Program-made: the position numbers and the translations under genes
Assembly: GCA_934565855.1 (NCBI GenBank)
Contig: CAKTIO010000001.1
Location: 124,001 to 188,000, forward strand
Origin: an uncultured Dysosmobacter sp.
Lineage (GTDB): Bacteria > Bacillota > Clostridia > Oscillospirales > Oscillospiraceae
DNA: 64,000 nt
Direction: 5' to 3'
In this document: positions 33,183 through 42,699 of the stretch, piece after piece
How positions within the stretch are numbered: the first letter of the stretch is position 1
Layout of the letters: each line of letters starts with the position of its first letter
The notes under the pieces: model-generated
What the model saw: the letters and a program-made list of their open reading frames with translations, nothing else
Databases searched by the model: none
Told to the model about the DNA's origin: nothing

Positions 33183-33304
33183 GCCCCGTCCCCGGCTGTC
33201 TGCCGATTTCGTGTGTTTTTTCCGCAAATGCTTGTCCCGCCGCATACCTTCGTTTATAATGACAGCATAGAAGCACATCAAAATTTTACAGGAGGTATGT
33301 GTAT

Positions 33305-33475
33305 ATGCAGTTCTGCCTTCAAATACTGGGAATCCTTGCCGGACTTCTCCTTCCGTTTTTTCTGGTACGGGCATTGAAAACAGACCACAAGGAAACCGAG
33401 ACAAACTATACCGCTCTTTCCGGCGTCTGTCTGGCATATATCGTCTATATTCTGATTGCATCCTTTCAGGTCTGA
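33305..33475 (+). CDS. Small two-helix membrane protein
   Basis: A 56-aa protein with hydrophobic segments at about 5-22 and 38-54 joined by a charged loop (KTDHKETETNYT). An AGGAGG site lies 9 nt before the ATG, and a good promoter sits 45 nt upstream. It is not recognised. Conserved start signals and GC-rich third positions argue that it is real. Confidence 0.68.
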   Translation: MQFCLQILGILAGLLLPFFLVRALKTDHKETETNYTALSGVCLAYIVYILIASFQV

Positions 33476-33584
33476 TCCATACTGCTCCCTTCACAGATGT
33501 TTCTCTGCTTCTTCACGAACTGTATTCCGCTTTTGCGGTCCTGCGAAATTCTCCAAAAAGTCCGGTATTTCTGCGTTTTCCGTC

Positions 33585-33613
33585 TTGCGTGGACTTTTCC
33601 GGTATGCTATGCT
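33585..33613 (+). promoter_or_regulatory. Promoter of the XRE/zinc-ribbon gene
   Basis: TTGCGT (33585-33590) and TATGCT (33608-33613), spacing 17 nt with a TGC extension. Confidence 0.6.
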
Positions 33614-33658
33614 GATTTTACCTGACAGACAACTTTTTCGCAGATCGGAGGGAATTTC

Positions 33659-34414
33659 ATGAACTTCTGCCAAAGACTCGCCTTTGTGCGCCATGCCGCC
33701 GGACTCTCTCAGGAACAGCTTGCCGCACAGTTGAATGTCGATCCGGCACTCCTTGCGGAATGGGAAAGCGGACAGGCAGTTCCGGATGCTCTGACCGCTG
33801 CCAAAATATGTGAAGCTCTGCATATTTCCGCGGACTTTCTGCTGCTGGGAAAAACGCCGGAGGAAGCAGGCGCCGCCGCTCACCCGGACGCCTCTGCCGG
33901 TGCTGCTTTTCCAAAGGAGTGTCCCTGCTGTGGTCGTCCGCTTAGCGGCGGAAAGTGTACCGTCTGCGGATTCACTCCCACCCCCTCTGCTTCTACAGGC
34001 GATACAGCCCGCTATGCCATCGTCACGGCAGCCACCGCCTTTGCACAGCTCTCTGACAAAACGGACGACCTGATCGCCCAACTGGAAAAATACTGCGGCA
34101 TGGACCCGGAAATTGCCAAAGAAGCCCTGCTGCGGCTTCGGGATGATGCCAATTACCGGCTTCTGCTGCGCCGGGGGCTTTCCCGTTCCGCCGCACAGTG
34201 GCTCTATACGCGCTTGGAATCCTTCTACCTGCCTCTGCGGATCGTAGAGGACTGCGGAGAACCGGAGGAGGAGCTGGGCAAAAAGGAAACTGCATTCTCC
34301 GTACAGCAGCCAAAAACTTCTTCTGCTCCAAGCGAGGGCATGACCTTTGGCGGCACTGTACTGGCGGTGATTCTGGGTGTCATCCTTGCCCTGATCCTGC
34401 TGAGCTTTCTCTGA
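33659..34414 (+). CDS. XRE-type HTH protein with zinc ribbon and C-terminal membrane anchor
   Basis: A 251-aa protein. Residues 3-65 are an XRE helix-turn-helix (GLSQEQLAAQLNVDPALLAEWESG). Then comes a zinc ribbon, CPCCGRPLSGGKCTVCGF. A helical middle region (about 125-205) follows, and a single C-terminal hydrophobic segment (LAVILGVILALILLSFL) would tether it to the membrane. A membrane-held DNA-binding protein may respond to envelope signals; that is inference. It overlaps the next gene by 1 nt. Confidence 0.78.
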   Translation: MNFCQRLAFVRHAAGLSQEQLAAQLNVDPALLAEWESGQAVPDALTAAKICEALHISADFLLLGKTPEEAGAAAHPDASAGAAFPKECPCCGRPLSGGKCTVCGFTPTPSASTGDTARYAIVTAATAFAQLSDKTDDLIAQLEKYCGMDPEIAKEALLRLRDDANYRLLLRRGLSRSAAQWLYTRLESFYLPLRIVEDCGEPEEELGKKETAFSVQQPKTSSAPSEGMTFGGTVLAVILGVILALILLSFL

Positions 34415-34782
34415 TGCGGTCCCTGCGCCTTTACGGTTTTTCCGCCGCAGTCATTGCCGTGCTTTATGCTCTGAACCGCACGGTCTGGGTCCCCTCCACC
34501 ACAGGAACGCTGCACAGGCTTCTTGCCTGGCATTTTCATGACGCTCTGGCTGGTGTGCTGATGGTCGTGGTGCTGGAGACGCTTTTGACCGTGTTTCATC
34601 TGCCGCCGCTGCGAAATTTGGGCTGGCTCTCCCTGTACCTTCTGCTCTGCGGATGCTTCTGGGAATTTGTCACACCCCTGTACCTGTCCAGAAGTGTTTC
34701 CGATGTCAAGGATATTGCCGCCTGCTGGACCGGCGGATTCCTGTACTCCCTGCTTCTGCGCCGGTTCCTTTCCCGCACATGA
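34414..34782 (+). CDS. Small integral membrane protein, unknown
   Basis: A 122-aa protein with four predicted membrane segments, ending in the basic RRFLSRT. The motif WEFVTPLYLSRSVSDVKDIA, with charged residues before the last helix, is reminiscent of VanZ-like proteins, but I am not confident. The ATG overlaps the TGA of the HTH gene by one base, so translation is coupled and the two products may act together. Confidence 0.68.
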   Translation: MRSLRLYGFSAAVIAVLYALNRTVWVPSTTGTLHRLLAWHFHDALAGVLMVVVLETLLTVFHLPPLRNLGWLSLYLLLCGCFWEFVTPLYLSRSVSDVKDIAACWTGGFLYSLLLRRFLSRT

Positions 34783-34814
34783 AAAAAGCATTGCCTTGCG
34801 GCAATGCTTTTTTG
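34782..34814 (+). terminator. Bidirectional terminator
   Basis: AAAAAAGCATTGCC and GGCAATGCTTTTTT form a stem with a 4-nt loop. It ends the HTH-membrane gene pair and the convergent pgsA unit. Confidence 0.88.
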
Positions 34815-34815
34815 C

Positions 34816-35346
34816 TTACATGGATGCAATGATATCCCGGTTTTTCACGAAATACTCCACACCAGAGTACAGCGTCGTCACGGTGATGACCCAAATGCAA
34901 ACGGTGTTCAGCACCGCCGGAATGGGCAGGAACATCAGCACGATGCAAACCATCGTGGAGGCGGTCTTCACCTTGCCGGACCATCCGGCGGCGATCACAC
35001 GCCCCTTATCCGCCGCCAGCATCCGCAGTCCGCTGACAGCAAACTCCCGGCACAGCACGACCCACACCATCCATGCCGGCATCTGTCCGATCTCCACGAA
35101 CCAGACCATCGCCGCCATGACCAGCATTTTATCCGCCAGTGGGTCCGCGAACTTTCCGAAATCCGTTACCAGATTCCGCGCCCGCGCGATCTTTCCATCC
35201 AGCATATCTGTCAGGCTGGCAATGATAAATACCACCAGCGCGATGTAATTCGCATAATCCGTACCGGGAAAGCCCCAATACAGTACGCCCAGAAATACTG
35301 GGATCAATATAATGCGCAAAAGAGTTAATTTATTTGGCAGATTCAT
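34816..35346 (-). CDS. pgsA: CDP-diacylglycerol--glycerol-3-phosphate 3-phosphatidyltransferase
   Basis: A 176-aa membrane enzyme that makes phosphatidylglycerol phosphate, committing CDP-diacylglycerol to anionic phospholipids. The CDP-alcohol phosphatidyltransferase signature is complete: DMLDGKIARARNLVTDFGKF followed by ADPLADK. Membrane segments fill the rest. The ATG at 35346 follows GAGGAG, which is within the end of rimO (stop 5 nt upstream). It is the last gene of a long housekeeping unit. Confidence 0.93.
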   Translation of the reverse strand: MNLPNKLTLLRIILIPVFLGVLYWGFPGTDYANYIALVVFIIASLTDMLDGKIARARNLVTDFGKFADPLADKMLVMAAMVWFVEIGQMPAWMVWVVLCREFAVSGLRMLAADKGRVIAAGWSGKVKTASTMVCIVLMFLPIPAVLNTVCIWVITVTTLYSGVEYFVKNRDIIASM

Positions 35347-35351
35347 TGCGT

Positions 35352-36692
35352 TCACTCCTCTGTGGTCTCTTCTTCGACTCGTTCACCAGTCAGCTCTCCA
35401 TCCATCACGCCAGTCAGACGGACAGAGACAAACTGTCCCGGCTGCACCTCCTCTTCGGAGGTAAAGTAGATGCTGCCGTCGATGCCGGGAGATTCCGCAT
35501 AGCTGCGTCCCACATACATCTGTGCCTGACCGTCAAAGCCCTCGCACAGCACTTCCCGGACCGTTCCCAGCACGGAGTCATTGTAGCTGTCAATGATATC
35601 CGACTGAACATCCTCCAATAGCTCCTTCCGCCGCAGAGCTTCCTCCAGCGAGACATGCTCCATCTTCGCCGCAGGCGTTCCATCCTCCGGAGAGAAGGGG
35701 AACACACCGGCTCTTTCAATCCGGACCTCCCGCAGGAAGTCACACAGCTCCTCAAATGCCGCCTCATCCTCGTAGGGCAGTCCGGAAATCAGACTGGTCC
35801 GCAGTACCAGTCCGGGGATGTGTTCCCGCAGCTTCTGGAACAGTGCCAGCATATCTGCCTTGGTGTCCCGGCGGTTCATCATTTTCAGCACTGTGTCGTT
35901 GCAGTGCTGGATGGGCAGGTCAATGTAGTTCAGGATCTTCGGCTCCTCCGCAATGGTGGCGATCAGCTCGTCGTCGATCTCATCCGGATAGAGGTAATGC
36001 AGCCGCACCCAATGAAAATCCAGCTTACACAGCTCCCGCAGCAGCTCGCTGAGATGATGCTTACCGTCCCAATCGCTGCCGTAGCGGGTAATATCCTGCG
36101 CAATCACGATCAATTCTTTGACACCGGCGTCTGCCAGCTCCCGTGCTTCCTCCAGCAGCCCCTCCATCGGGCGGCTGCGGTATTTGCCGCGCAGAGACGG
36201 GATAACGCAGTAGGCACAGTGGTTGTCACAGCCCTCGGCAATGCGCAGATAGGCATACCAGCCCGGCGTGGAAAGGATCCGCTCTCCCGCCTGATCGCAG
36301 GTGTGGATGCTGCCGAAGTGCGAGGGGCGCTCCCCCTTCATGGAATCCTCCACCGCGGAAACGATGTCGCCATAGCTTCCGGTGCCGAGAATTCCATCCA
36401 CCTCCGGCATTTCCTGTAAAATCTGATCCTTATACCGCTGCGCCATACAGCCGGTCACGAGGATTTTCTTGACCTGTCCCGCCTTCTTCAGCTCCGCCAT
36501 TTGCAGGATATTATCAATGGCTTCCTCCGCAGCGCTCTGCAAAAAGCCGCAGGTGTTCACCACCACTACATCGGCTCCCTCCGGCGCTCCCTGCACCAGA
36601 TGTCCTGCCTTTTCGACCTGTGCCATCATCTGCTCGCAGTTTACCTGGTTCTTAGCACAGCCCAGGGAGATAAATGCTACATGATATTTCAA
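35352..36692 (-). CDS. rimO: Ribosomal protein S12 methylthiotransferase RimO
   Basis: A 446-aa radical SAM enzyme that methylthiolates an aspartate of ribosomal protein S12. The N-terminal UPF0004 domain has FISLGCAKNQVNCEQMM, the radical SAM motif is CDNHCAYCVIP, and a C-terminal TRAM domain ends the protein. A TTG start at 36692 is chosen because GGAGG lies 8 nt upstream and the resulting MKYHVAFISLGC matches the family; an open frame continues to 36938 without support. Confidence 0.94.
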   Translation of the reverse strand: MKYHVAFISLGCAKNQVNCEQMMAQVEKAGHLVQGAPEGADVVVVNTCGFLQSAAEEAIDNILQMAELKKAGQVKKILVTGCMAQRYKDQILQEMPEVDGILGTGSYGDIVSAVEDSMKGERPSHFGSIHTCDQAGERILSTPGWYAYLRIAEGCDNHCAYCVIPSLRGKYRSRPMEGLLEEARELADAGVKELIVIAQDITRYGSDWDGKHHLSELLRELCKLDFHWVRLHYLYPDEIDDELIATIAEEPKILNYIDLPIQHCNDTVLKMMNRRDTKADMLALFQKLREHIPGLVLRTSLISGLPYEDEAAFEELCDFLREVRIERAGVFPFSPEDGTPAAKMEHVSLEEALRRKELLEDVQSDIIDSYNDSVLGTVREVLCEGFDGQAQMYVGRSYAESPGIDGSIYFTSEEEVQPGQFVSVRLTGVMDGELTGERVEEETTEE

Positions 36693-36744
36693 AACAAGTT
36701 CCTCCGGGAATAAAATTTGATTCCGTACTCTTTCCGTGTACCCT

Positions 36745-37360
36745 TTATGGCAGCTCCTCTGCCGCCAGCTCTGTCCATTGGGACAATCCGCGTTTGATCT
36801 CCGCCCAGGAAAAGCCCCGGCGCACCAATGCGTCCGCTGCACGCTTTTTTTCCCGCTCGTCCGGCGGACCATAGCGAAAGCGGTCCCGCAGATATTGCTC
36901 CACCAGATCCTCCTCCGGCGGCGCTTCCGCACAGGCATCGTCCCATAGCTCCCGGTCTATTCCGTGGCGGCGCAGCTCCTCCCGGTACCGGGCAGGACCG
37001 TAGCCCATCTGGGCGAAGTGCCGCACCAGCATCGCTGCGTAGTCGGCATCGTTCAGCGCGCCGATTGCCTCCAGCCACTCCGCCGCGTAAACGGCATCCC
37101 GGCTGGAAGCACCCTTTGCCCGCAGCCTTTTCTCCAGATCGGCACGGGACATTGCCCGCCGACCGATCAGCGCCGCCGCGTCCGCTTTGGCTTGGGAGCC
37201 GTCCGCCGCGCTCTTCAGTGCGTCCAGCTGCGTGTCATCCAGAACATCTCCGGCGCGCAGTCCAAAGTCCAGCACCTCCTGCTCTGTGACCTTCAAAAGC
37301 GTGCCATCCTCTAAAAACAGCAGGACACGTCCCTTTTTATGCCGGGACGCTTCCAGCTTT

Positions 37361-37374
<14 letters not shown>
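36745..37374 (-). CDS. recX: Recombination regulator RecX
   Basis: A 209-aa RecX, a helical-repeat protein that modulates RecA filaments. The conserved features are [51 protein letters not shown] and [15 protein letters not shown]. Its start (ATG at 37374, or the adjacent 37371) overlaps the recA end by up to 14 nt, and the pairing with recA confirms the call. Confidence 0.93.
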
Positions 37375-38467
<1,093 letters not shown>

Positions 38468-38562
38468 GTCTGTTTCCTCCTTTTCCGCTCTCAAGCTTCT
38501 CAAGAAAAATCTGATACTGCTATTTTATCAGGAGCCGCTGCTTCAATTTCTGCGCAGCAGGC

Positions 38563-39429
38563 TTAAATTTCCGCACACAGCGTTCCAAACACCACCCGCA
38601 GGATCCCGCTGAGGTCCTTGATGATCTGGATATCCCCAAAGCCCTCCGTCCGCATCAGGCGCAGCACGGCATCTGCCTGTCCGATGCCCACTTCAAAGTA
38701 CAGCCTTCCTCCCACTGCCAGCAGCGCCTTCCACTGCTGGGCAATGACGCGGTAAAAATCCAGACCGTCCTCGCCGCCGTCCAGCGCCATATGCGGCTCA
38801 TAAGCCCTCACGGAAACATCCAGACCCGCAATGTCTCCACTGGGAATATACGGCGGGTTGGAAACGATGCACTGGAATTCCCCCAGCGCGGCAGGCGGCT
38901 TTTCCATCACGTCCACCTGCATGGGGATCACTCTGCCGCTGACACCGCACCGCCGGATGTTCTGCCGGCAGACCTTCAGTGCGCCCTCGCTTTTTTCCGC
39001 CAGCACCACCCGGCTCTGCGGGACCTTTGCCGCCACCGCCAGACCAATGCAGCCGCTTCCGGCGCAAAGATCCAGCACCCGACACTCGGGCAGCGCCTGA
39101 CAGTAGCGGATCGTCTGCTCTGCCAGCACCTCCGTATCCGGGCGAGGAATCAGCACCTCCGGAGAAATATCCAGCGGAAGCCCGTAGAACTCCCACTCTC
39201 CAATAAGGTACGCCACCGGCTCTCCCTGCAAATGCCGCTGCACCAGCTCCCATGCCCGCCGTTCCAGCTCCGGCGTGGCATAAAGACCGCCGTCCTGCAG
39301 CAACTGCTGACGGGTTTTTCCCGTTGCAAAGCAGACCAGCTCCCGGGCTTCCAGCGTGGCGTCTCCCACGTCCGCTGCCCGGAGCTTTTTCCGAATATCC
39401 AGATAGAGATTGTTATATGTCGTTGCCAT
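38563..39429 (-). CDS. prmC: Peptide chain release factor glutamine methyltransferase
   Basis: A 288-aa SAM-dependent methyltransferase that modifies the GGQ glutamine of release factors. VLDLCAGSGCIGLAVA is the SAM-binding motif I, and CIVSNPPYI is the NPPY catalytic motif. The ATG overlaps the TAA of the DUF1385 gene (TAATG). The N-terminal helical domain (about 1-75) is as expected. Confidence 0.94.
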   Translation of the reverse strand: MATTYNNLYLDIRKKLRAADVGDATLEARELVCFATGKTRQQLLQDGGLYATPELERRAWELVQRHLQGEPVAYLIGEWEFYGLPLDISPEVLIPRPDTEVLAEQTIRYCQALPECRVLDLCAGSGCIGLAVAAKVPQSRVVLAEKSEGALKVCRQNIRRCGVSGRVIPMQVDVMEKPPAALGEFQCIVSNPPYIPSGDIAGLDVSVRAYEPHMALDGGEDGLDFYRVIAQQWKALLAVGGRLYFEVGIGQADAVLRLMRTEGFGDIQIIKDLSGILRVVFGTLCAEI

Positions 39430-40394
39430 TACCACTCATCTTTTCCCTTCGTCGCCGGAATGACCAGCTCCAAAGAGCGGATCGCACACTCGATCATGGA
39501 GTCGTCCGGTTCAAAGGTCGTGAAATTCTGCATCCAAAGTCCCGGTGCTGTCAGGATATGGGTCAGTGCGTTGTCATTCCGTCCCACCCAGCGGTTGAAT
39601 TCATAGGTCACGCCCACCACCAGCGGCAGCAGCAGCAAATGCACCAGTGTCCGCAGCCAGACATTGGTGACCGGCCAAATGCCGAAAACCACGCTGGAGA
39701 ACAGAATCGACACAAAAATCACTACAAACAGAAAGCTGGTGCCGCAGCGGGGATGGTGCCGGGGCTGGATGCGCACATTTTCCACCGTCAACGGCAGTCC
39801 CGCTTCATAGCAGAAAATGGATTTATGCTCTGCACCGTGATATTGGAACACCCGGTGAATGTCCCCCATCCGGGAACAGAGGAACAGATACACCAGAAAG
39901 ATCACGATCTTCAGCAGACCCTCGATCAGATTTCTTCCCCACAGGGGAAAGCCCGGGAAAAAGTGCAGAAGTCCGCCCGTCAAAAAGGTCGGCAGCACCA
40001 TAAACAGCAACAGAGACATGCCGATACCCAAAAAGACAGAAAAGCCCACGATGGCGCTTTCCAGCCTTTTGCTGGAAATATGCCGTTCCAGCCACTGTTC
40101 AAATTTTCCAAGCTGTGCCTCCTCTGTATCCGGGTAAAAATCCGCCGAGTACATCAGCGCCTTTACTCCGTTGACCATTGCGGAGAGGAAGTTCACGATT
40201 CCCCGAACCAGCGGCAGTCCCAAAACCGGATACCGGTCCTTGACCAGCTTCAGTTCCTCTACCTTTTCCACCAGTTCTCCGTCCTGATTCCGAACCACAA
40301 TAGCCTGCTTCTCCGGACCGCGCATCAGAATACCCTCGATCAGCGCCTGTCCGCCAATGCTGGTGCGGAATCCGCCTTGCTTTTGTTCTGCCAT
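39429..40394 (-). CDS. DUF1385 (YqhQ-like) membrane protein
   Basis: A 321-aa protein of the DUF1385 family, with about four to five membrane segments between 100 and 270. The N-terminal SIGGQALIEGILMRGPEKQAI and the central FQYHGAEHKSIFCYEAG with PRCGTSFLF are family hallmarks; conserved His and Cys suggest a metal site. The family's function is unknown, but it commonly precedes prmC or prfA in Firmicutes, as here. Confidence 0.92.
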   Translation of the reverse strand: MAEQKQGGFRTSIGGQALIEGILMRGPEKQAIVVRNQDGELVEKVEELKLVKDRYPVLGLPLVRGIVNFLSAMVNGVKALMYSADFYPDTEEAQLGKFEQWLERHISSKRLESAIVGFSVFLGIGMSLLLFMVLPTFLTGGLLHFFPGFPLWGRNLIEGLLKIVIFLVYLFLCSRMGDIHRVFQYHGAEHKSIFCYEAGLPLTVENVRIQPRHHPRCGTSFLFVVIFVSILFSSVVFGIWPVTNVWLRTLVHLLLLPLVVGVTYEFNRWVGRNDNALTHILTAPGLWMQNFTTFEPDDSMIECAIRSLELVIPATKGKDEW

Positions 40395-40423
40395 AAAGTT
40401 CCTTTCTAACTGTTCCGTTGTTG

Positions 40424-40452
40424 ATTATAATATAGGCTTGTCGAAAATGCAA
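40424..40452 (-). promoter_or_regulatory. Promoter of the DUF1385-prmC-recA-recX-rimO-pgsA run
   Basis: On the minus strand, TTGCAT (40447-40452) and TATAAT (40424-40429), spacing 17 nt, 30 nt upstream of the DUF1385 start. Confidence 0.65.
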
Positions 40453-40468
40453 CATCTGTTCGATTTTG

Positions 40469-41929
40469 TCAAGCCATTCTCAGGGGCAGCCGAATGGTCA
40501 CAACACATCCGCCGCCCTCTGCATTGGCAATATCGAAGGTCCCCCCATGCAGCTTGATGATCTCATCGCAGACTGCCAGACCGATCCCGCTGCCGCGGGC
40601 TTTGGAGGAGCCCTTATAAAATTTCTGCTTTACATAGGGCAGCTCCGCCTCCGGAATACCCGGACCAAAATCCCGGACCCGGATCACTTCCTCGCCCTCT
40701 TCCTCTCCGATGGAGGCTGTGATCCGTTTTCCCGCGCCGCCATGCTTGGCAGCGTTGTCCAGCACATTGCAGAACACCTGCTTCAGCCGTTCCGGATCGC
40801 CGGATATTTCATCCAGCATCTCATCCGACGGTTCATATTCCAGCTCGATGCCCTCCTGCCGGAACAGCTCCCGGTAGGTAAAAATCGCGTCCTCAAACTC
40901 TGCCTGCAGATCCACCTGTTCAATTTGCAGCGTGAACCTGCCGTCCTGCATCTTGGAAAAGTTCAGCAGCTCCTCCACCATCGTCGTCAGCCGGCGGGAT
41001 TCCTTTAAAATGATCCGGATGCCGCGGCGCATCTGCACCGGATCCTCTGTGGTATCGGCGAGAATCGTTTCCCCCCAGCCGTTGATGGCGGTCAGCGGCG
41101 TCCGCAGCTCATGAGAGACCGAGGAGATAAACTCCGTCTGCATTTTCTCGTTCTGTCCGATTTTCAGGGACATGTTGTTGATGTTATCCACCAGCTGCCC
41201 CAGCTCGTCTGTGTACTTGTTTTCCACCTGTATGCCATAGCTGCCCGCCGAGATCCGTTTGACCGCCTCCGAGACCACAGCCACCGGCTCTACTACATTA
41301 TTGATGAACAGCAGATTGGCGATGATGACCATTGCCATGCACAGCGCGGCAATGAGGAAAATCAGCAGGATGGACAGCAGCACCTGCTTTTCCACCTTAT
41401 GCAGCGCCGTTACATAGCGCAGCACTCCCACGACCTTTCCGTTAAAGGAAAGCGGATAGGACACGGACAGGATCTTTTCCCCGGTCTGCGGGTCCCTGCC
41501 CTGAAAGACTGCCTGTTCTCCCGTGGCAATGGTCTGCGCCACGTCGCTGGTTCCCGGAGAGGAGCCGGCGGTCAAGCCGGAGGTAGACACCTGCACCCGC
41601 CCGTTTCCGGAGATAAATTGCAGCTCGATGTGGTCCCGGTCCTCAAAGGAGTCCGTATAGCTGACCGCCTGCTGGTAATACTCCGCATAGCTGTTCATGG
41701 AATTGGCATTGAAATACTCCGCCGCAGCCTGTGCCTTTGTCTCCATTCCCGCCTGCATATTCTGATAATAGTACGCGGCGATTCCCGTGGAAAACAGCGT
41801 CACAATAAACAACAGCAGTACCAGGACCGGCATGACCGTGTTGAAGATCCATCTCTGCCGCAAGCCGCGGATATGCAGCGCCTTTTCGATATTAAAGCCC
41901 TTTTTTCTCTCCGAGTGCTGATGCTGCAT
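40469..41929 (-). CDS. Sensor histidine kinase
   Basis: A 486-aa membrane kinase. TM1 is at about 30-52, an extracytoplasmic sensor domain at 53-175, TM2 at about 178-202 and then a HAMP domain. A HisKA domain with SSVSHELRTPLTAING follows, and a HATPase domain with NVLDNAAKH, RDFGPGIP and GSGIGLAVCDEII. It phosphorylates the response regulator encoded 48 nt upstream. The sensor domain resembles those of Firmicutes envelope-stress kinases, but no ligand can be named. Confidence 0.93.
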   Translation of the reverse strand: MQHQHSERKKGFNIEKALHIRGLRQRWIFNTVMPVLVLLLFIVTLFSTGIAAYYYQNMQAGMETKAQAAAEYFNANSMNSYAEYYQQAVSYTDSFEDRDHIELQFISGNGRVQVSTSGLTAGSSPGTSDVAQTIATGEQAVFQGRDPQTGEKILSVSYPLSFNGKVVGVLRYVTALHKVEKQVLLSILLIFLIAALCMAMVIIANLLFINNVVEPVAVVSEAVKRISAGSYGIQVENKYTDELGQLVDNINNMSLKIGQNEKMQTEFISSVSHELRTPLTAINGWGETILADTTEDPVQMRRGIRIILKESRRLTTMVEELLNFSKMQDGRFTLQIEQVDLQAEFEDAIFTYRELFRQEGIELEYEPSDEMLDEISGDPERLKQVFCNVLDNAAKHGGAGKRITASIGEEEGEEVIRVRDFGPGIPEAELPYVKQKFYKGSSKARGSGIGLAVCDEIIKLHGGTFDIANAEGGGCVVTIRLPLRMA

Positions 41930-41977
41930 TGCAAACGGTTCCTTTCCAGTCTGACCGCTCCGTCAGAATTTCTCTTC

Positions 41978-42664
41978 TTAAAATCCCCACTTGTAGCCGT
42001 AGCCCCACACCGTTGTGATGTAGGTCGGGTTCTGCACATTGTCCTCGATCTTCAACCGCAGACGCCGGATATTCACGTCCACGATCTTCAGCTCTCCAAA
42101 ATAGTCCCTGCCCCATACCATATCCAAGATCTCCTCACGAGAGAGCGCCTTTCCCGGGTTCTCCATGAAAACCTTCATGATGGAATACTCCACCTGTGTC
42201 AGCTTGATGCGGACGCCGTTTTTTTCCAGCGTCCGGTTCCGGGTATTCAGCAGGAAGGGGTCCTGCCGAATCTCCCCGGTCTGCGCTGTCACATCCCCTC
42301 CGGCACGGCGGAAAAGCGCATCCACCCGCGCTGTCAGCTCCGCAGGAGAGAAGGGCTTGGTTACATAGTCGTCCGCGCCGGTCATCAGTCCCGTTACCTT
42401 ATCCATCTCCTGAGACCGCGCCGTCAGCATGATGATTCCAATTTTGGTATTGGTCGCCCGGATACGGCGGCACACTTCAAATCCGTCAATTCCGGGCAGC
42501 ATAATATCCAAAAGAGCCACTTTCGTGTCCGAATTTTCCTTTAGCTTCTCCAACGCCTCTTCGCCGCTCTCCGCCTCGATCACATCATACCCGGCGCGGC
42601 GCAGATTGATCACAATGAAGCTGCGAATACTGGACTCATCCTCCAGCACCAGTACCTTTTTCAT
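41978..42664 (-). CDS. OmpR-family response regulator
   Basis: A 228-aa regulator with an N-terminal receiver domain (LVLEDESSIR acidic pocket, LLDIMLPGIDGFEV with the phosphoacceptor Asp, LTARSQEMDKV, KPFSPAEL) and a C-terminal winged helix (SREEILDMVWGRDYFGELKIVDVNIRRLR). GAAAGGAG precedes the ATG. It is paired with the downstream kinase, and follows a lipoprotein gene by 35 nt. Confidence 0.94.
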   Translation of the reverse strand: MKKVLVLEDESSIRSFIVINLRRAGYDVIEAESGEEALEKLKENSDTKVALLDIMLPGIDGFEVCRRIRATNTKIGIIMLTARSQEMDKVTGLMTGADDYVTKPFSPAELTARVDALFRRAGGDVTAQTGEIRQDPFLLNTRNRTLEKNGVRIKLTQVEYSIMKVFMENPGKALSREEILDMVWGRDYFGELKIVDVNIRRLRLKIEDNVQNPTYITTVWGYGYKWGF

Positions 42665-42699
42665 AGCGTTCTCCTTTCCAGAGCAGATCCGCCGCTCTC

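Larger units (their letters stand above)
32881..33304. other. Leader region between cysE and a small membrane gene
   Basis: This 424-nt gap is occupied by the cysE T-box leader and its promoter on the minus strand, then by a plus-strand promoter (TTGTCC at 33232-33237, TATAAT at 33255-33260, spacing 17 nt) for the small gene at 33305. Confidence 0.8.
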
